NCBI GenBank assembly: GCA_046297695.1
Contig: JBKBHF010000001.1
Location: 62,001-126,000 of the forward strand
DNA from: Permianibacter sp046297695
GTDB taxonomy: Bacteria > Pseudomonadota > Gammaproteobacteria > Enterobacterales > Permianibacteraceae
Direction of reading: 5' to 3'
DNA: 64,000 bases
Part shown: in pieces, positions 32,705 to 40,936 of the stretch
How the letters are laid out: each line of letters starts with the position of its first letter
How positions within the stretch are numbered: position 1 is the first letter of the stretch
The notes under the pieces: model-generated
The model's database searches: none
Seen by the model: only the letters and a program-made list of their open reading frames with translations
What the model was told of the DNA's origin: nothing
Position numbers and translations under genes: made by a program

Positions 32705-33352
32705 CAACCACTGCGGCAAGTGCCCAATCTCATGTAACTGATCCAGCGGCTCGTGCGCCAGCAAATCCGCCAGATCATGGGCGCCATACGTCGCCGCCAG
32801 CCGATCGACATTCGCCCGTTTCGCCATTTCCATATCGAAGCCGGTGTCGCCAACCACAAGAGCCCGCTGCGCCGGTGTGTCGGTTTCTTTCAGGATATCC
32901 AGCACCATCTGCGGATGCGGTTTGCCTTCGGCTTCGTCCGAGCAGCGCGAGGTATGAAAGAACTGATCCAGCCCCACTTCCTTCCACGCCCGCTCCAGAC
33001 CGTAACGCGCCTTGCCGGTCGCGACAGCGAGTACGAAGCCGGAATCTTTCAACCAGTCCAGGGTTTCGCGAGCGCCATCGAACAGCGGTGTCGGCGTCGG
33101 ATCGGTTTCCACGAAAGCAGTGCGGTATTCCTGCTTGAGCTGTTCGAGTTGATCCGGATGAGCACCGGGAAACAGGATCTCGTACACCGCCGGCAAGGAC
33201 AAACCGATGATGCCCTTGACCGCGTCTTCGGTCGGCACCGGCAGCTCGGCAAGCTCTGCCGCTGCGCGCATCGACGAAACGATGCGGCCTACCGAATCAA
33301 TCAGCGTGCCGTCCCAGTCGAAAATAATCAGGTCGTAAGGTCTGTTGGTCAT
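32690..33352 (-). CDS. HAD-IA family phosphatase (phosphoglycolate phosphatase-like)
   Basis: 220 residues. The nucleophile motif I is FDWDGTLIDS, motif II VATGK, motif III lysine in GKPHPQM, motif IV VVGDTGFDMEMAKRAN. Gph-like enzymes hydrolyse small phosphomonoesters; the substrate is unproved. It is transcribed after rluC with 52 bases between them, the arrangement found in Pseudomonas. Confidence 0.9.
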   Translation of the reverse strand: MTNRPYDLIIFDWDGTLIDSVGRIVSSMRAAAELAELPVPTEDAVKGIIGLSLPAVYEILFPGAHPDQLEQLKQEYRTAFVETDPTPTPLFDGARETLDWLKDSGFVLAVATGKARYGLERAWKEVGLDQFFHTSRCSDEAEGKPHPQMVLDILKETDTPAQRALVVGDTGFDMEMAKRANVDRLAATYGAHDLADLLAHEPLDQLHEIGHLPQWLKTRR

Positions 33353-33404
33353 GAGGGACTACACAGCAAAAGGATGACAGGAAATGGGGACAAAACCGGC
33401 TAGC

Positions 33405-34418
33405 TCAACCAGCTGCCACCGCACGCGCGTTCACCAACACCGTTTCCAACTCCGCCGGCAACGGCGCATTTACCGTCACGACCTTACCTGAAGCCGGATC
33501 AATGAAACTCAGCGATGCCGCATGCAGAAACAACCGCTTCAGGCCGAGGCGCTCGGCCAGTGCCACGGTCTCATCGGTACCGTATTTGTCATCGCCCAAT
33601 AAAGGATGGCCGGCATGGGCGGCATGGACCCGGATCTGATGGGTGCGGCCGGTAAGTGGGCTGGCTTCGACCAGCGTGCAGCTCGGGAAGTTCTCCAATA
33701 CCGCGAACCGGGTTTGCGACGCTTTGCCTTCCGGATGCACCCGCACCACCCGCTCGCCGGACTTCAATTCATTGCGCAGCAGCGGCGCGTTGATGAGCTG
33801 CTTGCGATTCGACCATTTGCCGATGACCAGCGCCTGGTAGACCTTGTCCATGTCTTTTTCCCGCAGCGCTTCGTGGAAGGCGCGCAGGGCTGAACGTTTT
33901 TTCGCCACCAGCAGGCAGCCGGAGGTGTCGCGGTCGAGTCGGTGCACCAGTTCCAGAAACGGTGCGTCCGGACGCAGCGCACGCAGACCTTCGATGACGC
34001 CATACGAAACGCCAGAACCACCATGCACGGCCATGCCAGCCGGTTTGTTGATGACGATATAGCCGTCGGTCTCCAGCAGCACCGCGTCATCGAGTGCCTG
34101 AATTTTGCGCAGCGCCGGATTCGGCCCCGGTTCGCTTTCAGCGATCCGGACCGGTGGGATGCGGACGACATCGCCGATTTCGAGCCGGGTTTCGGCTTTG
34201 ACCCGACCTTTGTTGAGGCGCACCTCGCCGGTCCGCAGCAGTTTATAAATGCGGCTCTTCGGCACCCCCTTCAGCAAGGTCAGCAAGAAGTTGTCCAGAC
34301 GCTGGCCGGCGCGGCCTTCATCAATGGTCACAAATCGTACAGACGGGGTATCGGTGGCAGGCGTTTCGGCGGTCGCCGGATCGGCGCTTTGGGGAATTTT
34401 GCTTTTAATTTGCGGCAC
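33405..34418 (-). CDS. rluC: 23S rRNA pseudouridine synthase RluC
   Basis: 337 residues: a variable N-terminal tail, an S4 domain (GQRLDNFLLTLLKGVPKSRIYKLLRTGEVRLN) and the catalytic domain with the active Asp in LVHRLDRDTSGCLLVAKK. RluC modifies 955, 2504 and 2580 of 23S rRNA in E. coli. The start is GTG at 34418 (VPQIKSK...). It is divergent from rne, as in E. coli and Pseudomonas, and its 5' end overlaps the predicted rne -35. Confidence 0.94.
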   Translation of the reverse strand: MPQIKSKIPQSADPATAETPATDTPSVRFVTIDEGRAGQRLDNFLLTLLKGVPKSRIYKLLRTGEVRLNKGRVKAETRLEIGDVVRIPPVRIAESEPGPNPALRKIQALDDAVLLETDGYIVINKPAGMAVHGGSGVSYGVIEGLRALRPDAPFLELVHRLDRDTSGCLLVAKKRSALRAFHEALREKDMDKVYQALVIGKWSNRKQLINAPLLRNELKSGERVVRVHPEGKASQTRFAVLENFPSCTLVEASPLTGRTHQIRVHAAHAGHPLLGDDKYGTDETVALAERLGLKRLFLHAASLSFIDPASGKVVTVNAPLPAELETVLVNARAVAAG

Positions 34419-34438
34419 TTACGGCGACCTGCTATAGT
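34410..34438 (+). promoter_or_regulatory. Predicted promoter of rne
   Basis: TTGCGG (34410-34415), a 17-base spacer and TATAGT (34433-34438). It would give a leader of about 540 bases. The -35 lies inside the first codons of the divergent rluC. Confidence 0.6.
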
Positions 34439-34987
34439 CCTTCGGCCAATCCGCATGGTCGCGATCCCGGCAAGCCGTTGTGCCTGTGACGACTATCCAT
34501 GAAAGATAACCGTCCAGCCTCCTGAAGCCCCGCGATCCACGCCACTGCCGATTGAACTCTTTGTGAGTAAACCTGTGCACCGGCCTTTGTTTGGCCAGCA
34601 CGTTGACTATTGTACGTCATGACGATTGCCGTCATGCCGTCATTGCCAGCAAGGCAGCGAGTTTTTTGCCGTCCCGCCGTGGCTCGATTCTGTTCAGGTG
34701 CGAACGAATCCTGCGTAGTCTCCGGCGCGACTGATGTTTTTGGTCCTGACCGGCCGGCCGCAACGATCTGGTCCGCCCGTCACCGCCAGAGCATCGATGA
34801 AACTGTTTTTGGCGCGTTTCACGCGCGCGATTTCGTGGCTCCGTTTTCGCCGTCGTTGGCTTACGCAGCCCGAATCCACAGCCGATCAGGCCTCGAGTAA
34901 CGGCGCCGATCCTGCGTGAGAGCCCTGCCCACCTGGCGTTGATGGCGTGTTCGCAGTCTGTCGTTTGACCGACCGACGAGAACCACC
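34439..34987 (+). other. Long rne 5' leader
   Basis: About 550 bases without a supported gene between the divergent starts of rluC and rne. In E. coli the rne leader (361 nt) carries hairpins through which RNase E autoregulates its own mRNA decay; the same role is likely here. I could not fold it reliably by eye. No ORF with a convincing start is seen. Confidence 0.55.
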
Positions 34988-37900
34988 ATGAAACGGATGC
35001 TGATTAACGCAACCCAGCAAGAAGAGCTGCGCGTTGCATTGGTTGACGGGCAGCGCCTGTACGACCTGGACATCGAAGTCCCTGGTAAAGAACAGAAAAA
35101 GGCCAACATCTACAAAGGCCGTATCTCCCGCGTAGAACCCTCCCTCGAAGCGGCTTTTGTCGATTACGGCGCCGAGCGCCACGGCTTCCTGCCACTGAAA
35201 GAAATCTCCCCGACTTACTTCACCGACCCGACCAAGACCCGCGGCAACATCAAGGAGCTGGTCAAGGAAGGTCAGGAGGTCATCGTCCAGATTGAAAAGG
35301 AAGAGCGCGGTCAGAAAGGCGCGGCGCTGACCACCTATATCAGCCTCGCCGGCTGCTACGTGGTGCTGATGCCGAACAACCCGCGCGCTGGCGGCATCTC
35401 GCGCCGTATCGAGGGCGATGACCGCTCCGAGCTGCGCGAAGCGCTGCAAGCGCTGGACCTGCCGGATGGCATGGGCATCATCATCCGCACTGCCGGTGTC
35501 GGCCGTTCGGAAGAAGAACTGAAGTGGGACCTCGGCGTGCTGCTGACCCAGTGGAACGCCATTGTCGATGCCGCCGCCAAGCGCCCGGCCCCGTTCCTGA
35601 TTTACGCCGAGAGCGATGTCATCATCCGCTCGATCCGCGATTACCTGAAAGCGGACATCGGCGAAATCATCGTCGACACCCAGGATGCCTATAACCGCAT
35701 TCGCCAGCACATCGAGCTGGTGCGGCCGGACTTCGTCAGCAAGGTGAAGCTGTACAAGGACGACATCCCGCTGTTCAACCGTTACCAGGTCGAAAGCCAG
35801 ATCGAAAGCGCCTACCAGCGCGAAGTGCGGCTGCCGTCCGGCGGCTCGATCGTGATCGACCGTACCGAGGCCATGGTCTGTATCGACGTCAACTCGTCGA
35901 AAGCGACCAAGGGCGGCGACATCGAAGAAACCGCGCTGCAGACCAATATCGAAGCCGCGCAGGAAGTCGCGCGTCAGCTGCGCCTGCGTGACTTGGGAGG
36001 CCTCGTCGTCATCGACTTCATCGACATGACCCCGGCCAAGAACCAGCGCATGCTCGAAGACGCGCTGCGCGACGCCGTCGAGATGGATCGCGCCCGTATT
36101 CAATTGGGCCGGTTGTCGAAGTTCGGCCTGATGGAAATGTCGCGTCAGCGCCTGCGCCCGGCCCTGGCCGAATCGACCACCGAGCTGTGCCCGCGTTGTA
36201 ACGGCGTCGGCCATATCCGCAACGTCGAATCCATGTCGCTGTCGGTGCTGCGCCTGATCGAAGAAGAAGCGATGAAGGATTCGACTTCGCAAGTGCAGGC
36301 CATTCTGCCGGTCGAAGCCGCCACCTACCTCTTGAACGAAAAGCGCAAAGACATTCTCGGTATCGAGAAGCGCCACGAGGTGCACGTGGTCGTGGTGCCG
36401 AACCCTCACCTCGAAACGCCGAATTACGAAGTCCGCCGCCTGCGTCAGCAGGAAGTGGTCGAAACCGTCTCCTATTCGTTGGCCGAACAGCCGAACGTGG
36501 AAGCGGTAGAAATCACCACCCAGAACAAACCGCGCAGCGAAGTGCCAGCCGTACAGTACGCGCAAGTCGCCGCGCCGGCGCCGATTGTGCCACCAGCCCC
36601 GGCGCCGCAACCGGCCAAGGCCGTTGCTGCTCCGGCCGCTACCGTTGCCAAACCGGGCATCCTGCGCCGTATCTGGAATGCACTGTTCGGCGTCGGCGAA
36701 CCGGTGAAAGAAGAAAAAGGTCGTGGCCGCAACGAGCGTGACCGCAACAAGCGTGGCGACCGTCGTGATGGTCGCCCGGACAACCGCGGTGAACGCCGTG
36801 ATGGTCGCGATGGCCGAGGCCAGCGTGGCGAGCGTCGTGATGGCCGTCAGGATGGCGGGCGTGATCAGCAGCGGCAAGGTCGTGAACAAGCGCGCGATCA
36901 AGGCCGCGAACAATATCGTGAGCAACAAGGCGACAACCGCCGCCAGCAACAACCAAAGGCCGACGGTCAGCAGCGCGACGGCCGGCAGCCGCGCGAAGAG
37001 CGTCAGCCACGTGGCGAGCGCCAAGCACGCGATCCGCAGGTACGTGAACAGCAACCGCAGCAGACACGCGAAGAGCGGCAACCGCGGGAAGAGCGTCAGC
37101 CGCGTGAGGAACGCGGTCCGCGTCAATCCCGTGCCGAGCGCATGGCCATGCGTCAGCAGCAACAAGCTGGCGACGCACCGACCGCTGAGAACATCACCAC
37201 GCCGGTGGCAGTCGCTGCACCAAGCGTTGTCACACCGGAACCGGCAATCGTCGACAACGCCGAAGTCAACGTCATCGACCGCGAGAACATCGAAGCGACC
37301 GAGCAGCGTCGTGACCGTGGTGAACGCGGTGATCGTCGCCGCCGACTGCCGCGTCACCTCGGCGGTGGTCGCCGTCGCGACCGCGATGGCAACGAAACGG
37401 AAACCGAATTGCCGACCGCCGCAGCGTTTGTCGCGCCACAGATCGATGAAACAGCCGTCGAAGTCGCTGTCGCCGAAACGGCAGCTGCCGAACCGGCACC
37501 GGTCGTCATCAATGTCGCCAGCAGCGAACCGAGCAAACCGGCAGTCGTCAGCCCGACGCCAGCCGCACCGGTAACCGCGGAAATTGTCGCCGCCGTCTCG
37601 GCAAAACCGGCAGTGGTTAGCGCCCCGGCGGCGGCACCTGCCTCGTCCGTCGCCAGCAGCGCGAGCTCGGCCTCGGCGCCTGCAGCAAAACCGGCACCGG
37701 TCGCGCCGATTGAGCCAACGCCGGTCGTTTCGGCTCCGGCCGTTCCGACCAGCAGCGGTGGCAGCAGCGCCCCGACCGAAGCCATGCGCCCGCGCGTGAT
37801 CGCCTCGGCACCGGCTGCCAAGCCGAAACCGGTTGAGCCGGCACCGAAAACAGAAGTCTCGGAAGAAGAAGCGTTGAAAAACGTGGCGGCACTGCTCGCC

Positions 37901-38083
37901 AGCCTGATCGAGCCGAGCCAGAATCAGAGCACGGTATTGCACCGGACGTCGAGCTCGAGCAGCTCGCCGATGGCCAAGCCGCGCGCTACGGTGGCTGAAC
38001 CGGCACCGCAACAATCGCAATTGCCGCTGTCATCAATCGAGCGCGCACAAGAGCAGATCGACAACCAGGAAGACAAAACCTGA
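34988..38083 (+). CDS. rne: Ribonuclease E
   Basis: 1031 residues. The catalytic half has the S1 domain (NIYKGRISRVEPSLEAAFVDYG), the 5' sensor/RNase H region, the DNase I-like metal site (AMVCIDVNSS, GGLVVIDFIDM) and the zinc-link CPRCNGVG. From about residue 520 on it is disordered: first A/P-rich, then a strongly basic R/Q/G/E-rich block (about 575-730) able to bind RNA, then A/P/V-rich linkers ending in NQSTVLHRTSSSSSSPMAKP, likely degradosome scaffolding. RNase E starts bulk mRNA decay and matures rRNA and tRNA at the inner membrane. Confidence 0.97.
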   Translation: MKRMLINATQQEELRVALVDGQRLYDLDIEVPGKEQKKANIYKGRISRVEPSLEAAFVDYGAERHGFLPLKEISPTYFTDPTKTRGNIKELVKEGQEVIVQIEKEERGQKGAALTTYISLAGCYVVLMPNNPRAGGISRRIEGDDRSELREALQALDLPDGMGIIIRTAGVGRSEEELKWDLGVLLTQWNAIVDAAAKRPAPFLIYAESDVIIRSIRDYLKADIGEIIVDTQDAYNRIRQHIELVRPDFVSKVKLYKDDIPLFNRYQVESQIESAYQREVRLPSGGSIVIDRTEAMVCIDVNSSKATKGGDIEETALQTNIEAAQEVARQLRLRDLGGLVVIDFIDMTPAKNQRMLEDALRDAVEMDRARIQLGRLSKFGLMEMSRQRLRPALAESTTELCPRCNGVGHIRNVESMSLSVLRLIEEEAMKDSTSQVQAILPVEAATYLLNEKRKDILGIEKRHEVHVVVVPNPHLETPNYEVRRLRQQEVVETVSYSLAEQPNVEAVEITTQNKPRSEVPAVQYAQVAAPAPIVPPAPAPQPAKAVAAPAATVAKPGILRRIWNALFGVGEPVKEEKGRGRNERDRNKRGDRRDGRPDNRGERRDGRDGRGQRGERRDGRQDGGRDQQRQGREQARDQGREQYREQQGDNRRQQQPKADGQQRDGRQPREERQPRGERQARDPQVREQQPQQTREERQPREERQPREERGPRQSRAERMAMRQQQQAGDAPTAENITTPVAVAAPSVVTPEPAIVDNAEVNVIDRENIEATEQRRDRGERGDRRRRLPRHLGGGRRRDRDGNETETELPTAAAFVAPQIDETAVEVAVAETAAAEPAPVVINVASSEPSKPAVVSPTPAAPVTAEIVAAVSAKPAVVSAPAAAPASSVASSASSASAPAAKPAPVAPIEPTPVVSAPAVPTSSGGSSAPTEAMRPRVIASAPAAKPKPVEPAPKTEVSEEEALKNVAALLASLIEPSQNQSTVLHRTSSSSSSPMAKPRATVAEPAPQQSQLPLSSIERAQEQIDNQEDKT

Positions 38084-38112
38084 GGTAATTGACGCCTTGC
38101 GCCAAGAACAAG

Positions 38113-38138
38113 AAAAAGCCCCGCATGCGGGGCTTTTT
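38113..38138 (+). terminator. Rho-independent terminator of rne, perfect 26-base palindrome
   Basis: Identical in all 26 bases to the terminator at 29379, flanked by T-rich sequence on the plus strand. It may also act on the AraC gene that runs towards it. Confidence 0.92.
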
Positions 38139-38195
38139 CTTTGCGTGCGCGGATCGCTCACCGCACCGTTCGGAGCCGGGCACACTCACCCGCCT

Positions 38196-39203
38196 TCATG
38201 GGCGACGATTGGCCAGGCGCCACTGCGACGGCGTCACCCCTTCCCAATCGCGAAAGGCATGCGTGAACGAACTCTGCTCGCTGTAGCCGAGCAGAAACGC
38301 GATATCGGTCAGGGTCAGTTTGGCATCGAGCAGATAGCGCTTGGCGAGATCGCGGCGGGTGGCATCCAACACTTGCTGGAAAGTGTAGCCAATCCGCTCC
38401 AATTGCCGCTGCAAACTGCGCGGACTCATCGCGAGCTCACTCGCCACCTCGGCCAATCGCGCCCGGCCCTGGCCCAATTGCGGCAACAGAATCGCGCGCA
38501 CCCGGTTCAGCAGCTCCGGTTCCAACTGCTCGCGTCGCGCGGCCAGCAATTGATCGGCGTGCAGTTGCAATGCCGCCCGTAGACTCGGGTCCGCTTGCGG
38601 CACCGGCCAGTCCAGCAAGGCCTTGTCAAACCGGATGCTGTGGTGCTCGGCACCAAACTGCAGTGGGCAACCGAAGATGCGCTGATGTTCAGAGGTGTCG
38701 GCCGGTTCCGGATGCCGAAAGCAGACTTCATGTGCCGCCACCGGCTGGCCAACCAGCCAGCGCACGAACACCGCAATGCCGGCAAAAACGCTTTCCGACA
38801 GATGCCTGCATTCGATCTTTTCCAACCACGGGCTGTGCCAGCGATATTCGGCGTAGTCATCAAACTCGATCAATTCCGAACGGCCCAGATCATGCGCCAA
38901 GGATTCATAACGCATGACCTGCTCGACCGCTTCACGAAACGTGCGACACGCCAGTAACAGCAGGCCATACACCGCGTAATGCGACATCCGAAACTGTTCA
39001 CCGACGTGCAAACCAAACGCCTGATCAGGAATACGCTCCGCCGCCGTGTTCAGCAGCCGCAGATAATCGGCAACCGGAATGCCATCGCTGTTGGCCGGCA
39101 GCGCAACACCGGCGGCCTCGAGTAATGCGGCACGCGGCCAGCCGGCCGCGGCGGCCGTTTCGAACAGGGCTTCGGCATAAGCATTGACGACACGTGCCTG
39201 CAT
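38196..39203 (-). CDS. AraC-family transcriptional regulator
   Basis: 335 residues from MQARVVNAYAEALFETAA. The N-terminal arabinose-binding-like/GliR-type effector domain (DYLRLLNTAAERIPDQAFGLHVGEQF) is followed by the C-terminal double helix-turn-helix (ARLAEVASELAMSPRSLQRQLERIGYTFQQVL; TLTDIAFLLGYSEQSSFTHAFRDWEGVTPSQWR). GGAG before the ATG at 39203 decides the start. It is divergent from the flavoenzyme pair and 104 bases away, so it very likely controls them. Confidence 0.93.
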   Translation of the reverse strand: MQARVVNAYAEALFETAAAAGWPRAALLEAAGVALPANSDGIPVADYLRLLNTAAERIPDQAFGLHVGEQFRMSHYAVYGLLLLACRTFREAVEQVMRYESLAHDLGRSELIEFDDYAEYRWHSPWLEKIECRHLSESVFAGIAVFVRWLVGQPVAAHEVCFRHPEPADTSEHQRIFGCPLQFGAEHHSIRFDKALLDWPVPQADPSLRAALQLHADQLLAARREQLEPELLNRVRAILLPQLGQGRARLAEVASELAMSPRSLQRQLERIGYTFQQVLDATRRDLAKRYLLDAKLTLTDIAFLLGYSEQSSFTHAFRDWEGVTPSQWRLANRRP

Positions 39204-39307
39204 CGGCGGATCTCCAACTGGCGTCATCGGACAAACAGACGGTGGCGAGCGCCAAGTCTACCGAAGCGAGCGCGCAATACCATCATCGGCATTGCAGGAG
39301 GACCACT

Positions 39308-40936
39308 ATGCAACGCTGGAATGGCTGGGGCTATCAGGACATCGACGTGCCGCTGCGGCCCGCGGCCCTTGCCTTTCTGACGGAGCAACTCGGCGCCGGC
39401 ATTCGCCCGGTTGATGCGAAACTCGATGCCGTTTGCGCAGCGATACCGCCGTCTCGACTCGACAACCACATGCTCATGCATCTGGGGGCCGGCGTTGAAC
39501 CGGCTCAGCGCTTACGCCACAGCTGCGGCCAGAGCCTGCCCGATTGGCTGCGCTTGCGTCACGGCAAGCCCGGCAGCGTTGTTGATGCGGTGGTCGAGGC
39601 TCGCAACGAGGATCATCTCGTCGCCATTCTGGCGCAGGCAAAAGATCGCGGTCTTCGCGTGATCCCGGTTGGCGGGGCCACCAGTGTCGTCGGGCATCTG
39701 ACACCGCCTGCCGATGACCGACCGACACTGGCGATCAATTTGCAAAGCCACTCGCGTTTGCGCGCCCTCGACCACAACAATCACTTGGCACTGTTCGACG
39801 CCGGTGTCAGCGGGCCGCTGCTGGAAGCGCAGTTGCACAGTCACGGTTACACGCTGGGTCATTTCCCGCAATCCTTTGAATTCTCGACCTTGGGCGGCTG
39901 GATCGCGACCCGATCATCGGGTCAACAATCTCGGCGCTATGGCCGCATCGAGCAACTGTTTGCCGGTGGCCGTGTCCTGCAGGCGACGCAGGCGTTGGAA
40001 CTGCCGCCGTTTCCGGCCAGCGCAGCCGGGCCGGATCTGCGCGAATGGGTGCTCGGTTCCGAAGGGCGACTCGGCATCATCAGTCAGGCCTGGGTCAACG
40101 TCCGCAGCAAGCCGGCCTACGAGCGCTTTCACGCCATCTTTCTGCCGCACTGGCAACAGGCAGTTGATGCCGCGCGCAGCCTGGCACAATCAGACATTCC
40201 GTTCTCCATGCTACGGCTGTCCAACGCCACCGAAACACAAACGCTGTTGCGTCAGGCCGGCCACGAAACCAGCATCGCCTGGCTTGAGCGTTACCTGCGC
40301 TGGCGTGGCTGCGGTCAGGACAAATGCCTGCTGTTGCTCGGTTTCACCGGCGAGACGGCGCCGTGCCGGCGGGCCGAACGCGACGCTGGCGATTTGCTGC
40401 GGCCATTTGGCGCCGTTGCCGTTGGCACCCGCATGGGTGAAGTCTGGAAGCAAAATCGCTTCCGTTCGGTTTATCTGCGCAACACACTCTGGCAACACGG
40501 ATACGCGGTCGATACCGTCGAAACCGCCTGCACCTGGCAGCAAACCAGCAACATGATGCACGCCATTGAAAACGCCGCGCGCAAGGCACTGGCAACTGAC
40601 GACGAACAGGTCCACGCCTATACCCATCTGTCCCACGTCTACAGCAGCGGCTCCAGCGTGTACAGCACCTTCATGTACCGGCTGACCGCCGATTACCAAC
40701 ACAATCTGCAGCGCTGGCAGCAATTGAAGACGGCGGTCAGCAATGCCATCGCCGAGCACGGTGGCACCATCAGCCATCAACATGGCGTTGGCCACGACCA
40801 TGAACCCTGGCTGCGAAAGGAAAAAGGCACCATCGGTTGTGACTGGCTGCAAGCGGTGATTGATCGCGCCGACCCGGACGGCATCTTCGACAGCGGCAAC
40901 CTGCTCTGCAAACAGACCGGAACCAGCGCCTCATGA
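39308..40936 (+). CDS. FAD-binding oxidase similar to alkyldihydroxyacetone-phosphate synthase
   Basis: 542 residues of the VAO/PCMH flavoprotein fold. The FAD domain shows VIPVGGATSVVGHL, then GHFPQSFEFSTLGGWIATRSSGQQSRRYGRIEQL, a stretch strongly like eukaryotic AGPS, and LREWVLGSEGRLGIIS. Near the C-terminus, GGTISHQHGVGHDHEPWLRKEKG matches the AGPS GGSxSHHHGVG motif except that the middle His is Gln. AGPS makes ether-lipid precursors; bacterial homologues may act on related glycerolipids. GGAGG precedes the ATG. It is coupled (ATGA) to the GlpD-like gene. Confidence 0.85.
   Translation: MQRWNGWGYQDIDVPLRPAALAFLTEQLGAGIRPVDAKLDAVCAAIPPSRLDNHMLMHLGAGVEPAQRLRHSCGQSLPDWLRLRHGKPGSVVDAVVEARNEDHLVAILAQAKDRGLRVIPVGGATSVVGHLTPPADDRPTLAINLQSHSRLRALDHNNHLALFDAGVSGPLLEAQLHSHGYTLGHFPQSFEFSTLGGWIATRSSGQQSRRYGRIEQLFAGGRVLQATQALELPPFPASAAGPDLREWVLGSEGRLGIISQAWVNVRSKPAYERFHAIFLPHWQQAVDAARSLAQSDIPFSMLRLSNATETQTLLRQAGHETSIAWLERYLRWRGCGQDKCLLLLGFTGETAPCRRAERDAGDLLRPFGAVAVGTRMGEVWKQNRFRSVYLRNTLWQHGYAVDTVETACTWQQTSNMMHAIENAARKALATDDEQVHAYTHLSHVYSSGSSVYSTFMYRLTADYQHNLQRWQQLKTAVSNAIAEHGGTISHQHGVGHDHEPWLRKEKGTIGCDWLQAVIDRADPDGIFDSGNLLCKQTGTSAS

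Noticed and set aside
34886..38020. 1044-codon open frame on the strand opposite rne
   Set aside because: It mirrors rne exactly, and its protein is a low-complexity Arg/Ala/Phe mixture without domains, a typical shadow in GC-rich DNA with biased codons.
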